From Blattamonas nauphoetae (lineage: Eukaryota; Preaxostyla; Oxymonadida), in assembly GCA_033064195.1 (NCBI GenBank), contig JARBJD010000228.1, positions 1-64,000 of the forward strand: a stretch of 64,000 nt of DNA, given 5' to 3'. Under the pieces are notes generated by a model. The model had not been told where the DNA came from and did no database searches. It was given only the letters and a program-made list of their open reading frames with translations. Positions 1 through 11,800 of the stretch are shown here, piece after piece (within the stretch, counting starts at the first letter, position 1; each line of letters starts with the position of its first letter). A program made the translations under genes and the position numbers.

Positions 1-2122
1 GAGTTTTTTCATCTCTTTCTCCTTCAGCCGTGTATCATTCAGATCTGGTAGTCTCGTTCTTCTCTTCTCACAGTGAACTTGCGTTTTCTGATCTGCCTCC
101 CTCCTCTGTAGCAAACCATTAAAAGTGTCGTTCCTTCATTTCCACGTCACAAACACGCCATTCTGACACACACCAGAAATTTCATAGAGATCTTTATGTT
201 TGAAGTGAGATATCCAAAATAAGCTTTTCACGGTTTTTGGATGATATATGTTTTCAATTCGCATTTCTCTCACAAATCCGTTTTTTTATGTCGTTTACCA
301 CCACCTCTTTGATTTCTGAAACGTTGTGAAGAAAAAAAAGTGATAAAATGTCCAGATCCTATAAGAGCTCAATCGAACGCGATCAAAGCAAAATCTACAA
401 AATTTAGCACTTTTCAGTCCTGAAAGCAGATGAATGCAAATTGTGCAATTTTTAATTTTTTGTAACGCACCATAGTGTAAAGTAACATTTCATTTAGAAT
501 CACCCATATCATTCCCTCATGACAGATGAGCTATTCGATGAATCAACGACGAACGAACGAATGTGACAATTCAGAGATGCTGTCGCTGGTGTCGAGTGGC
601 GAGTTGTGACGAAAGTGAGGGTCAGGGAGATGGAATGAGTTGGGTTTGATTCGTCGTTTTCCAGTTCCTGAAAATGCCTGTTCTGTGTCGGCCTCTCCCT
701 GAAAATCACTAAAATTCATCGAACCTCGAACAATCCTGTCTCTTTCAGACTCAAGTTCTCGTTTTCCTGTTGTTAATCAATCGTGTCTTCGAAGCCATCC
801 ATCCTTTCAAACACGAGACGTGTCTCCCATCGTTACAGCATGGTTCCATCTCTCCTGCCAACGCTCGGCTGCAAATCGACGCACATTCCCAGACATCTCG
901 CAATTGTCTCGTCATTTCCTGAAAAGGACACTGCATTGGGGATTGTGAGGAACGTGGGCAGAGATTAGACGAAATCCGTTGTTGGTTCACGAGAGGGACA
1001 GATTATGAAGAGTCCTGAAATGATGAATATGAAGCGAGATGTCACGTGGAAATCACCAACCGAAGGACGGTGTGTGCAGGTGTCGAGGATGCCCTTCGAT
1101 GGTATCACAAGTTGATGGAGGATTACATCATGAACTGTTTGTAGTTCATGAGGACACAAAGGATTGGGAGCATTCATTGACTAGAAGGCGGCGAGAGAGT
1201 GGCGACGGAGTCGGGATCAAGAACGACCATCATTTGGCACGAGTTGGCATGTCTCGGGAAGACGAAAGCGAACGTCTTGGAAGTATCTGCAGATGTTTGA
1301 GGGCGATGAGGAGAATGCACTCAAACGGAGTTCGTGTGAGATGGGAGTGATCGATGTGTGAATGTCGATGAGGATGGGACGAAAATGAGAAGGAGGACGA
1401 AGGGGAGAACGGAGTGTTTGGGTTGGGAGGACAGAACCAGAGTCGAATGAGCTCTAACCTCTCTTCCAATTGAATCCATCCCACTTCCCATTTCATCCAC
1501 AACCACTGTTTCTTCACAGTTCCAAATAAACTTTCCCAATCATCACACCAGACGAGACCAGACCAATCGAGAAGAGACTTTTCCATCCATCGATCGGTCA
1601 GAACAATCAACAAAGAAAAGCCTGCTTCCAAAGTCACCCCATCCGTTGCTCATTCCAAATCGAGATCATTCAGGGTTTCAGATCATTGGGCAGTTGTTCA
1701 TCGTCAATCTTCACGACGAGATTCAATCGACACTTCTCCCACACCCATTCGAATGATACATTCTCTGGTTCATGTGTATTTCACGAACAAAAAGCAATGA
1801 ATACCGTGTCTTATGAAAACTGACATCGTTAAAAGTTGATCTTTACCCAATACAGCCACAAAAATAAAGAGGAGAACGCCCACCATTTGTGGGGCTCTCC
1901 AGTCGAAAGAAATGGGAGGATCTTTGGGCGATTTGTTTATTAACGCGAAAATTGGTATTATATGACTCCAAGTCGTTTGTTTATCCAAAAATTTTGTGAT
2001 ACTTTCAGAATTTTATCCAAAAAATTGAGGCAGAACGGAATTATTTAGTATAATATCCGAAAAATCACAAAATTCGGTAGGAGGTATCAGACACGAGTCT
2101 AATGACCACAAAAAGATGTCGG
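1..2122. other. No supportable gene
   Basis: Only short overlapping open frames are present and none shows a recognisable domain. At the left edge (about 1-105) the minus strand is open and charged, which may be the tail of a coiled-coil gene leaving the window. Between about 750 and 1,640 both strands are moderately open and richer in GC than the AT-rich flanks. This could be a decayed gene, but I could not fit a protein family to it. Confidence 0.4.
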
Positions 2123-3415
2123 CTAAACGTAAAGAGTCTTTTCGACTTTGAATTTAGCGTCGAGCGTTCTTCGGTCAACCCACATTCTGAAAACAAAAGG
2201 AATCGTGATCAGCATCATTCCGGCGTAGAGAACTCTGTTCATACAGAGTGGGCGGTTTTTCCGGTCAACAAGACAATTAGCATCCGTACGGAAGTCAGGG
2301 ACGACATAATGTTCGGCCCATTCGAAGTACTTGTCCTTGTCTCGATGTTCGGCAAGGAACATCTCTTTCATTTGTGTTGCCCGTTCACACGACCCATCGT
2401 CGGCATAATCCCAAACACTTTGGATGTCGGCATTGATGTGATAATAGTGCCGAATCCCGTCGGCGATATTCTCACTTGTGTCTTCCCATCGGCGGATCGG
2501 CACGTCGAAGCGAGCAGAATGAGTGATTACTGCTTCTTTGCATAATTCTTGCTTCTGACGGATTTGTCGGACTCCGTTCAGATCATAATAGTTCTCCGTT
2601 ACACTTCGAGTGCCGATGTCAAAATGATACGATTCGCATGTCCAAACAAGCTGCGGAGCTTTCTGGTGCTGCTCTTCGATAATGTCCAAGAAGCCCTCTT
2701 TGTAATTAACTTTCTTGAGGGCGTGGTTGTGGCTTCCTCTGCACGATTCAGAGACTGTCGAGATGTAGCAGACGACAGCTAAGCCCACTCCAACATAAAG
2801 AATGACTTTCATTTTGGTGGCTGCACCGATGATGATGAGAATGACGCCTGTCCAAATTAAGATACAGCATAGAATAGAGAACAGGTAGTAATTTGTTGAA
2901 CAGAACCCAAAACAGTGTTTTTCTCGTTCCATCAATGTGTATCCCTTTCCCTTCTTCGATTTCGAATCTTTGTGATTTGAGCGCTTCTGGTTCTTTGTTT
3001 GATTGTCGGGTTTTCCTCTTCAGTTTGGGCCACCGACGCAGGGACTGTATTGGTGGGAGGGTCGTACATTTCCGTGCTTTGAGAGGGACCAGATGTAGCG
3101 CCATAACTTGTTTCCAGGGGGCTCTGCTGGGAATGCCAATGGTTCAGTCGCGCAGTCTTGGGGATGATCTTCGGTTGGGAATGATTCTTCTTTAACATTT
3201 GGAACAGAATCGTTTGCCGAAGTCTGAGCAGGCTCGTTCGAAACGGGGCGTGCTTGTTTTTCTTCTGATTCACGGTTTGGTGATGGTGAACGAGAGCTGT
3301 CTTCATCATCTGACTTTTTCTTGTTCTTATTGCTTTCAACTGCAGAGGCAACTTTTCCTAGACCTCTGGAGAGTTTCTTCCCAAGACTATTGATCGGATT
3401 GAATCCAAACGACAT
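2123..3415 (-). CDS. TMEM151-like membrane protein, interrupted by one in-frame TGA
   Basis: The start is taken at 3415 (MSFGFNPINSLGKKL). About 130 polar, low-complexity residues follow, then an in-frame TGA at 3020-3022, and the same frame continues to a TAG at 2123. The second part opens with two close hydrophobic segments (YYLFSILCCILIWTGVILII and MKVILYVGVGLAVVCYIS). A soluble domain and a C-terminal pattern follow: a WAEHY segment, a hydrophobic stretch, then FRMWVDRRT and FKVEKTLY. From memory this order matches the TMEM151 family, whose end reads roughly [21 protein letters not shown]. The function of that family is poorly known. The TGA could lie in a short intron, be a real nonsense change, or mean the protein starts downstream. 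A clean GT..AG pair preserving the frame was not found. The gene stands alone, upstream of a transposon patch. Confidence 0.6.
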
Positions 3416-3581
3416 TGCGAAACGAGAGATGACTTGAAAATTCCTGACCCTTAATGAATGCCATTCCTGATGGTTCGCAGAAATCACTGTTACCAGGGAT
3501 GAATTCCATGTGGCCGTTGTCTTTTTCACCGTTGTGATAGGTGACAAATTCCCAGAGACTATTATGAAATTAGTGGTTCAC

Positions 3582-4084
3582 TTGCAATCAGGGTTTCCGG
3601 GTGCACCGCTGATCACTTCGATCACAACACAATTATCCTTTTTCACAAAAATACATTTGAGGAAGATGATTAAAATGAAGAAAACGCGATGAAAAACGAT
3701 TATATTGGTCAAAAATCATAGGAGAACGAGTTCACATCTTTTTTTTCCTGACGAAATGTGGAATGAAGAGAGAAAAATAGACTTCATAAGTTCATGATAG
3801 ACAGTTTATCTCCGTTATGAACCATTTACACGAAAGTAACAATCGAATAGAATCAGAATTGAAGAATTTCGCTCGATCTTCGAAATGTGAATTATGGTCT
3901 GGAAAAGCAGTTTGTCTCGCCCTGCTTCAACACCATCTTGAATGAATTTGTACTCCCATCCGATGAACTTGAACTGTCATCGTCTTCCTCAAGAAAATCG
4001 GTAAAATCAAAATTTGTCTCAGAGGATGACATTTTAATTAAGCATGGGTCCCAGGAGCGGTGCACCCGAAAACCCTGCTTGCAA
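3582..4084. mobile_element. Short inverted-repeat element (MITE-like)
   Basis: An inverted pair of about 29 bp bounds 503 bp: left arm 3582-3610 (TTGCAATCAGGGTTTCCGGG...), right arm 4056-4084 as its near-perfect reverse complement with two mismatches. The interior has one open frame (3887-4111) that runs past the right end and has no recognised domain. I see no clear target-site duplication. It is probably a small non-autonomous DNA element. Confidence 0.45.
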
Positions 4085-4179
4085 TTGAATCCACAAGTGG
4101 AATCAAGTTGACAATTGGAATTGATAAAACAAAGAGAAATGATGAGAATTCTGAAATGATGATTTTTCTCGCGCTAATA

Positions 4180-7100
4180 GACCCTCCACAAACCCGTTTT
4201 TAAATATAAACCCGTTTTTATTCGAAAAGAACTTAATAATCCTAATATCTCAGCAGTGAGTCAAAGTTAGGTGAATTAGAAACGAGTTGCAATATCTAGG
4301 TTATCTGCATCTGATTTAAATTGTGTCGAACTCAATTTCAAAGAATGGGTATCTAATTTCAACTCCCCCTCTCTCTCAGAATATAAGATCGTCGATGTCT
4401 AATTTCCCGTCTACCACCTCTTCTCCATCACCACCACTATTTTTTCAGAAGATTACCACATCTATCGACAAGCTCATCAACCACCAACACAAAAGTCAAT
4501 GATCAATTCGTTCTCCGGAGATCTAATTGAGAATTTGGAGGAACAAACATCACAAGACGATTAAAAGTCATCCATTGTTCGATGTTTGTCCATGAATGAA
4601 GAGAATATCACACGAACCGTGACACAACCAATTCGTGTTGTAAACTTGCTTTATCACCATTCAGATCATGTTGGACACTCTTTTACATGATTTAACACAT
4701 GTTGCCGAGTCAATGAATCCTATACAAAGAACTCTGGCCAGCCCACCTTTGCCCGTGGGGGCGTCATCTGGCCTTGTGCGACTGGTGATGCGCGGGACTG
4801 ATGAGGTACAGCGACATGGACAACGCGCTCGAGATGATCTCCAACGCCGCCGAGTACGACTTCATGGCCACCTCCCAGACAGCCAGTCAGTGAGGCACGC
4901 AATCGACGTCGCGAAGGAGTTCTCGGAGAAGACGCTCATACGCACCTTCACACAAGTCGTCGCGGCACTCCTTCTCTTGCAGGGTCTCTCACCACCGAGC
5001 TCGCCCGCCGGCAGGTCCAGGAATCCATCTCATCAGAACCCTTGTGATCCAGCCTCAGGCCCACCAGAAAGCGAGGTCACCAAAGATATCACCCCATTTC
5101 ATCCACCTCAGGGTGTTTTTCAGATGACCAGCGAGTCGACAAGAGCAACAGTTGCAACTCTCCCTCCGATCCCAAAGCGAGCTATGCTTCCCCCTCACCC
5201 TGCTCCACCCACCCACCAATTGCTCCTCGCGGGAAGCAGGACGAGCCAGAGCGGAAGGAAGAGGACAAGAAGGATGATTCTGACAACAGCGACTTGATTG
5301 AACTGGACCCAAAACCCAAACAGGAAAACACAACTCGTCCGGCTGATCTGACACGACACACCCCGCCAACAACGTCTTCAGATGCACATGTCGCAACGAG
5401 GCAGTTCACATGAGCACCAACAACAGCCGAAGAGCACCGTCTCTCTCCAAATGAATTGGACAGTGATGCCGAACAGCAGATTGGAGTGGTCAAGCAGAAG
5501 GATGGCAGTGTCGACTCATCTCTGAAACAGGAATTAGAACAACTCGTCGACACATCCGCATCTTCTGCATCGAATGCAGATCTGTTGCGAATAATCGATT
5601 CTTTGAAAGCAACACTCGTCGAAGTAGAACGACAGCGCTCGGCTGACAAGGCGAAGTATGAAAAGAACTACGAACAATAGGTTCAGTCTCGGCTGAGGAA
5701 CACCCGAACTGACTCGTCTCACAGAGGAGAACGCTCGACTGACCGAAACAATGTCAGAGTTCCAAGTCTGAGGCAGCTTCGCTGGCCACAGACAAAAACA
5801 CGCCGGAAAAGAGTTTGGAGTAGACGAGGCAGAAGATGGAGATGGAGCGGGAGAACAACACGCGGTTGGAGGAGACGAAGAGGGAGGTGGATGAGTGGAT
5901 TGGGATGAACAAAGAGAAGAGCCATTCCATCGAGACACTCCACACGAACATTGATCAGCTCACGACTGAGCGAGACACACTCAAAGCCAACCTGACCGCA
6001 ACAAACCAGTCACTCGACGAATCCAACCAGCGGTGTGCATCTCATCTCATTCATCGTCTTTGCTCTTCGTTCTTTCATGCCCTTCTCTCCTCAATCATTC
6101 TCCTTTCTGTTTTCCTTTCTTCCCTTCAGCATCGACACCCTCTCCTTCGAGGTCTCTTCCCTCCCTTGCCCAAAACGCAGAACTGGAGCACCTTCTCTCC
6201 AAAGACTGGCTCATCACGACCGACAAGCAGACAGAATGTATTGGAGTGAGCGAGTCAGCTGCACAACTCTCCTCAATCGAGAAATTCAAGCCTGCCAGCG
6301 TCACTTCACACCAACCGCACTACTTGGACGACATCGGCGACAAGATCGGATCGTATATGATGCACTTCACTGAGAGTGACATGAGAAAGGTGAGAGAGTA
6401 CTCCTACGCGCTGGAGAAGGGTGAGGAAGTGAACAAGACACAGTTGCGGCGGACCCGAAGCGATCTGCAGTCCCAAACGACAATCCAGCCACTCCAAGTT
6501 CCCACTCTTGCTTAGCCAGCCAAAACGAAGAGGGGAAAGAAGCTGTCACTCGCACCTCTCTCGCCCGCCAAGCACGTGCCCAGCATGACCCCTCGCAAAC
6601 AACGATCGAAGCGGAACATGCAGCCGGTGACAGAACACGACGTGGAGAAGCAGCAGAAGGAGATGGAGCGGAGAGTGGTCGAGCAGGCTCGCAAGTTCAA
6701 CAAATACATTTCCAGCCAAGTCGGCACCGTCGCTTCACTCACCGCCGCCAACGAGAACACGGATGGGCAGAAGAGCGTTCTCGACTAGATGTGAAGGATC
6801 AGCGAATGCTTCGAAACGTTCAAAATGAAGGAATACTTCATCGAGAATGTGGTTTGTGTTTCTTCTCCTCTTCTCATCGTTATTGCTCTTCTGCCATCTT
6901 TCTTCACTCCTCTCTCTTCATTGTCTCTCTCTGCCTCTTCAGGATCTCGTCGTCCTGTCCTTCTGTGTCTTCTTCTCGTTCTGACAACAGATCGAGACTG
7001 AGACACGGTCATCCCCTGTGGACACGCGCTCTTCAGCCATCTTACATCCTCACTACCCATTCTTTAGATCCATTCTCATTTCATCAATCAATATCAAGTG

Positions 7101-7234
7101 CAATTTCTCTCTCAATACCATCACCAATGCATTTCTAGGAATATATAAGATGACTTTTTTCCACTATAGTTCGAATTCTGGGTCTAGGTGAATAAAAACG
7201 GGTTTATATATTTTTGACGGGTTTGTGGAGGCAC
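4180..7234. mobile_element. 3.06 kb TA-flanked inverted-repeat element carrying a decayed gene
   Basis: The left end (4180-4221) and the reverse complement of the right end (about 7192-7234) share about 40 bp, including CCTCCACAAACCCG and AAACCCGTTTTTATTC. Both ends are flanked by TA (4178-4179 and 7235-7236), as expected for Tc1/mariner-type insertion. No transposase is seen inside. The cargo is a broken coiled-coil gene (separate entry). The element is therefore non-autonomous, perhaps a Pack-type element that captured a host gene. The family assignment rests only on the TA flanks. Confidence 0.6.
4668..6788 (+). pseudogene. Decayed GC-rich coiled-coil gene inside the 3 kb element
   Basis: Fragments of one plausible protein run along the plus strand in shifting frames. 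They include MRYSDMDNALEMISNAAEY (about 4805), VRHAIDVAKEFSEKTLI (4890), a heptad-rich stretch at 5456-5680 and 5836-6030, an intron-like gap at about 6033-6175, then 6180-6515 (LSKDWLITTDKQTE; SYMMHFTESDMRKVREY) and a basic tail at 6580-6788 (TPRKQRSKRNMQPVTEHDVE). At least one TGA, several TAGs and one or more frameshifts separate the pieces. Three interruptions are TAG at places where Gln would fit (after KNYEQ, after KSLE, after VPTLA). The 4,700-5,060 part is markedly more GC-rich than the neighbouring genes, which suggests a different origin or a fast-evolving copy. No family was recognised; a cytoskeletal or kinesin-like coiled coil is possible. Confidence 0.5.
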
Positions 7235-7368
7235 TATCAGGATTGGGACACCAACATTGAGGAAATAGAGCAAACAGATATGAATGCAGTCGTGTTTCTG
7301 TGGCCATTCGAGTCATCATCCAAAACCTGAGGACTGAAACGGGAGTTTTGGCCAATCACGATGCAGTC

Positions 7369-8248
7369 ACGGACAAAAGTTTACGGGCACCCAGGTCTGC
7401 ATTTCTGAACAGGTGGTTTTTTCTCATTTTTTCAGAAACACTTCACAACAATGAAAAGTAGTCATTTTTGAAAAATAAAACCAATATAGTGTGGTGAAGT
7501 GAAAATCAAGATGGTTGACTGAAATCTCTCCCAAGGCACTTCTGATTGCGGCCGTCGGAATCTGTCTCCTCTTCCAAGGAGAGGAGACGTGATGTGTTGA
7601 GTAATGTCCTCCAGTGAAACTTGTCGTTTTTCACTCCTTGTCGAGATACTGTTCGGACTGTGGCGAAAAAGTGTGTTTTCTATCTTCTTAATCTCTCTTC
7701 AGCCGTCCATGAAACTCTTCCAAACGCTCTATCAGACGAGGACACAGTTGATTCTTTATTTGACTCGAGATCTATGACAAGCTGTAGTGAAAATGAGATT
7801 GGGAGAATTTCACTAGAGTTCGTACACACAACGTGGGTCAGTATTCAGTCGAATGAGGACAGAACAAGTATTCTTAGGACACGTTAAAGTGTTTTGGAGA
7901 GTTTCATGGACGGCTGAAGAGAGATTAAGAAGATAGAAAACACACTTTTTCGCCACAGTCCGAACAGTATCTCGACAAGGAGTGAAAAACGACAAGTTTC
8001 ACTGGAGGACATTACTCAACACATCACGTCTCCTCTCCTTGGAAGAGGAGACAGATTCCGACGGCCGCAATCAGAAGTGCCTTGGGAGAGATTTCAGTCA
8101 ACCATCTTGATTTTCACTTCACCACACTATATTGGTTTTATTTTTCAAAAATGACTACTTTTCATTGTTGTGAAGTGTTTCTGAAAAAATGAGAAAAAAC
8201 CACCTGTTCAGAAATGCAGACCTGGGTGCCCGTAAACTTTTGTCCATG
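7369..8248. mobile_element. Foldback element with 348-bp near-identical arms
   Basis: The segment 7372-7719 is repeated almost without mismatch as the reverse complement at 7899-8245, around a 179-bp spacer. The outer tips read CACGGACAAAAGTTTACGGG on the left and, reversed, CATGGACAAAAGTTTACGGG on the right. The GGACAAAAGTTT tip resembles Tc1/mariner ends. Each arm contains the same short open frame (MSFFTPCRDTVRTVAKK), a consequence of the palindrome. As RNA the whole would form a very long hairpin. No flanking duplication is clear. Confidence 0.7.
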
Positions 8249-8249
8249 G

Positions 8250-8647
8250 CTGATTGGTCGAACAGAATTTGATCGAACCCTTTTCTTGTGTCCTCCCTCT
8301 CAACTCACAAATCTTCTTGAAGACCTTCTTCAATCTTCCTGAAAAGCATGAATCCGACATCATGTCCAAAAATTGTGACAAAAATGACAATTCTGAAATG
8401 GAAACGATAGTCCTGAGAGACGGAGAAGTGAGTGAGGTGGCAGAGTCGAGGAAAGTCGACTCAACTCAACGAAAAAGCAGAACCATCCAAAGTCAGCAGA
8501 CCGGATGAAGAACATGACAACACGGAAGAGGAGAGCAATCCCGCTCATGGAAAGTCGGAAGAATACACAAGACAGGTCCAAACAAAGAAAGATCGTCCTT
8601 CGGGTGAAAAACTAAAGAATGATGATCAAGGTCGTTCGGATAAGTGA
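8250..8647 (+). CDS. Possible small charged protein, low support
   Basis: Two overlapping plus frames (8254-8508 and 8432-8647) encode polar, Lys/Glu/Gln-rich sequence. The stretch from MSKNCDKNDNSEMETIVLRD (about 8361) looks more protein-like than the rest. A GTGAGTG at about 8426 could be a donor leading into the second frame. No domain was recognised. It could equally be leftover sequence between the foldback element and the receptor gene. Confidence 0.2.
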
Positions 8648-8897
8648 AGGATACTGAAAAAATCGGGTCTCAGACGAGAAGAGAGGAAATGGCGTGTGAA
8701 CAGTGTGAATGTGTGAGTGGGTGATGGTGTGAAAGAAGATGACAGTGACGAGTGGAAGCGAGATGATGGAGTCGAGAAGTTAAGAGATGAAACTGAATGT
8801 TGAGGCATTCGGGATGTAGGCGGGTCTGCATTGTTATGGATATTGTCAAGGAAGAATGGGGAGGCGTGGATTGTTTCGACAACAGTGGATTTAATGG

Positions 8898-11800
8898 TCA
8901 TCCAACATGTGACATCGCATTCCCTTCTTTCTTGTTCGATGGTTCAGGAACGCTGTTCAGTTCATCCAGCTGTGACAGAACTGTTTTCAGTGTTGGTCGC
9001 TGCGATGGATCAAGCGAGAGGCAGGGAAGGATGATCGCTTCCATCGACGAACTCACTTTCTCCATTCGAGGCTTCTCGCACGATGCCAGTCGACGCTGAG
9101 CCGTCGCTCCATCAACTTCCCCAAAGGGCACACAACCAGTCTCAATTTCCCACAAGACAAGGCCAAGACTAAAAACTGCCCCGTGGTCAGCATTTTCAAG
9201 TGTCGCTTTCCAATTCTCCTCCAACACTTCGGGCGCCATCCATCGCTGGCCATCTTCCGATGTCTTCATCCCTCCTGAAACAATCCCACTCTCTCCCAAC
9301 ACTACACTCTGCCCGTCTCGCATCTTCAGACTCACGCGATCGTTCGTGTCGAACAGAACCCAGTGCGGCGACAATCGAGTCAAAACATCCGCCATCACTT
9401 TCATCTCAACCAGACGAACAAGACCACGAGCAATCCCCCATCCCACTTTTCCTTTCTCCACAAATCGCGTCGAGTGACCATTGTGAAGAGCGTTGAACAG
9501 CGTGTCTGTCTCCACTGCCACTGAACGCTCCATCTTCTCGTTGCATACAATCACTTCCACACACGATTGTCCTCGTGCAATCACCTCTTCACTCCCAAAT
9601 CGTGTCTCCCCAAACGAGCTTCCTTGTTTCTCTTTGGCGGATGGAAGGGAAGTGATCGCGCTGTTCTGAGCGTCTGTGATAGAATCGTGTTCTTCCATCT
9701 TCTCATCCTCTTCAACTTCCCCTCCTGACGACATTTCTTCGTTCTTCAAAAGTTCATTCCGAGATGAGTGTCGCTTTCGACGCAAACAGACACACACAAC
9801 GATCATCACTGAAACAAGAAGTCCACACGACAGAGAAATGATCACAGCAATCCACCAGTTCGATTCTGTGCCTCCAAGCGATTTGTTTCCCGAACTCAAT
9901 CCAGACACAACCATCCAATTCGATGTTCGCAATCCATTTCCAAACACAAGTCGACCTCGCCATTCCATCTTTCTGTTCAGTTCGGTAACATCCGATTCTG
10001 AGAAAGGAATGATGATTTCAGTTTCGTTCCAATGTGTCGCTGTTGATGTTGACAGATCAACAAGCGCGCTTTTCCCTTCCACACTCTGAGATGAGTCCCA
10101 CTCAAACACTTCCAGCCACAGTCCGCACGGCATCAGTGTCTTCCCAACCACTTTCAATGTCTGTTTCCCACTCTTGTCTGTCTCCGCTGTCGATTCTGTC
10201 GAGTTCAGCGTTGGCACGAAGAGAGGCGAACGAGCAATGTCTTCATCTCCTTCGATTGTGCATTCCGACACATCCAACCAAGCAGAGGGGGAATTCTTTG
10301 TTCCATCGCCTTCAGAAAGACTTTGGATTGTGATCAACCCATCACCCTCGCAGTGGATGTTCCGGCGAGCGGAGGGGAAGTCGGCGATCGATGGTCCATT
10401 TTGAGAGAACACTCCAGCTGTCACTTTCAGCTTCCCTCCTTTCATCCAGATCCCTCCCACAACAATCTCTTTCATCGTCACACCATTCAGTTCGGTGTCG
10501 GTCTCGATCAGCTCAATCAATCCTCGTGACCATCCACAAATCGATTCATCCTCACTGTTCATCTCGTTTGGGCGTGTTCCTTCAATCGAGCAGCTTCGAA
10601 TCACAACTGTCCCTTGAGACGCTGACACAAGTGTGAATGTTGAGACTGACAAGTCGGCTGTGATGGCCAGGAACGACAGTCTGCACAGTCCTCCCTCCTC
10701 CACTGACACGAGGGTTGATGTTTGTTGGGACGAGGATGGGCTGGCTCGAAGAGTGGCTGGCTCCATTTGGAACGAAATCAGATTGAACGGGACGCGATGA
10801 GTGACGATGAGACAAGAAGAGAGGTCAGCTGAGTCCACAATTCGCATCGTCGTGTCCAAAATCCCGAGAGAAGTCGCTGTGTTCCACGCTGATTTGAGTG
10901 TATTGCAGCTTTCTGCATCAGCTCCGCTCAAATCCATTCCTGTTCTCTCTTCATTGCCACAAACACACAACGACAATTGAGATGGTTTTGGTGGAGTTGT
11001 GATCGTCGCTTCTGAGATTTGGATGGTCTGCTGGTTCGAGTCTTCGAGTCTTGTGATTTTGTATTCTGAACCAAAAGCGAGAGAATTATTCACGCCAAGT
11101 TCGATCACGACGCTTCGACCAAATGTTGACGAACTGAAAGACACAGCGAAAGAGAATGAATCAACCAGCATCATCAATCCAACTTGTCCACTCGGCAGAT
11201 TCGATCCAGAAAGTTCAATCACAATCGAGGTGTTCAGAGAACTCGCGGGAACAACTTCAATTATCCTGATCTGTGTTTCATCTCGCGTGATGTCCGATTG
11301 AGTCTCGAACACAACAGAGTGGACAACTCCTTCCACTGACCCATTTGTGATTCCAACAATCTTGTACGAATACAAATACTTCAGATCACTTTCTTCCGCA
11401 GGATGCAGTTGGAGAGCAGACGAAGTCGCTTTGGTTGACGACGATGCAATCACCACAAACGACATGTCATGCAGTGACGATGGAGGAGGTGAGAGAGAGC
11501 CAATCGGATGGCCAGAGACAGACACTGTGTAGAACTCTCCCAACACAAATCCCGACCCTTCCACAGACACAACTGTCCAGTCCGTCTCGTTTCTCGTGCA
11601 CGACGCGAAAGTGATTCGCACTGGCTCGCAAGGAACAGAAAAGCGCACAGAGTCATCCAGAATGAATGGGAAAGTTTCAGAAATGGTGAGTGAGGTCAGT
11701 TCGTATGTCTTCCCATAATCAAGACCCGGGTTTGTCACTTCGAATATTTCAATCTCAATTCCTGCTGTGCTCGTTGAGGTCGCCATTCCCGTCGAAGGAA

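Noticed and set aside
1230-1637. 135-codon minus-strand frame
   Set aside because: No domain, unusual composition (Trp/Leu then Ser/Pro/His), and a comparably open frame on the other strand. Not supportable as a gene.
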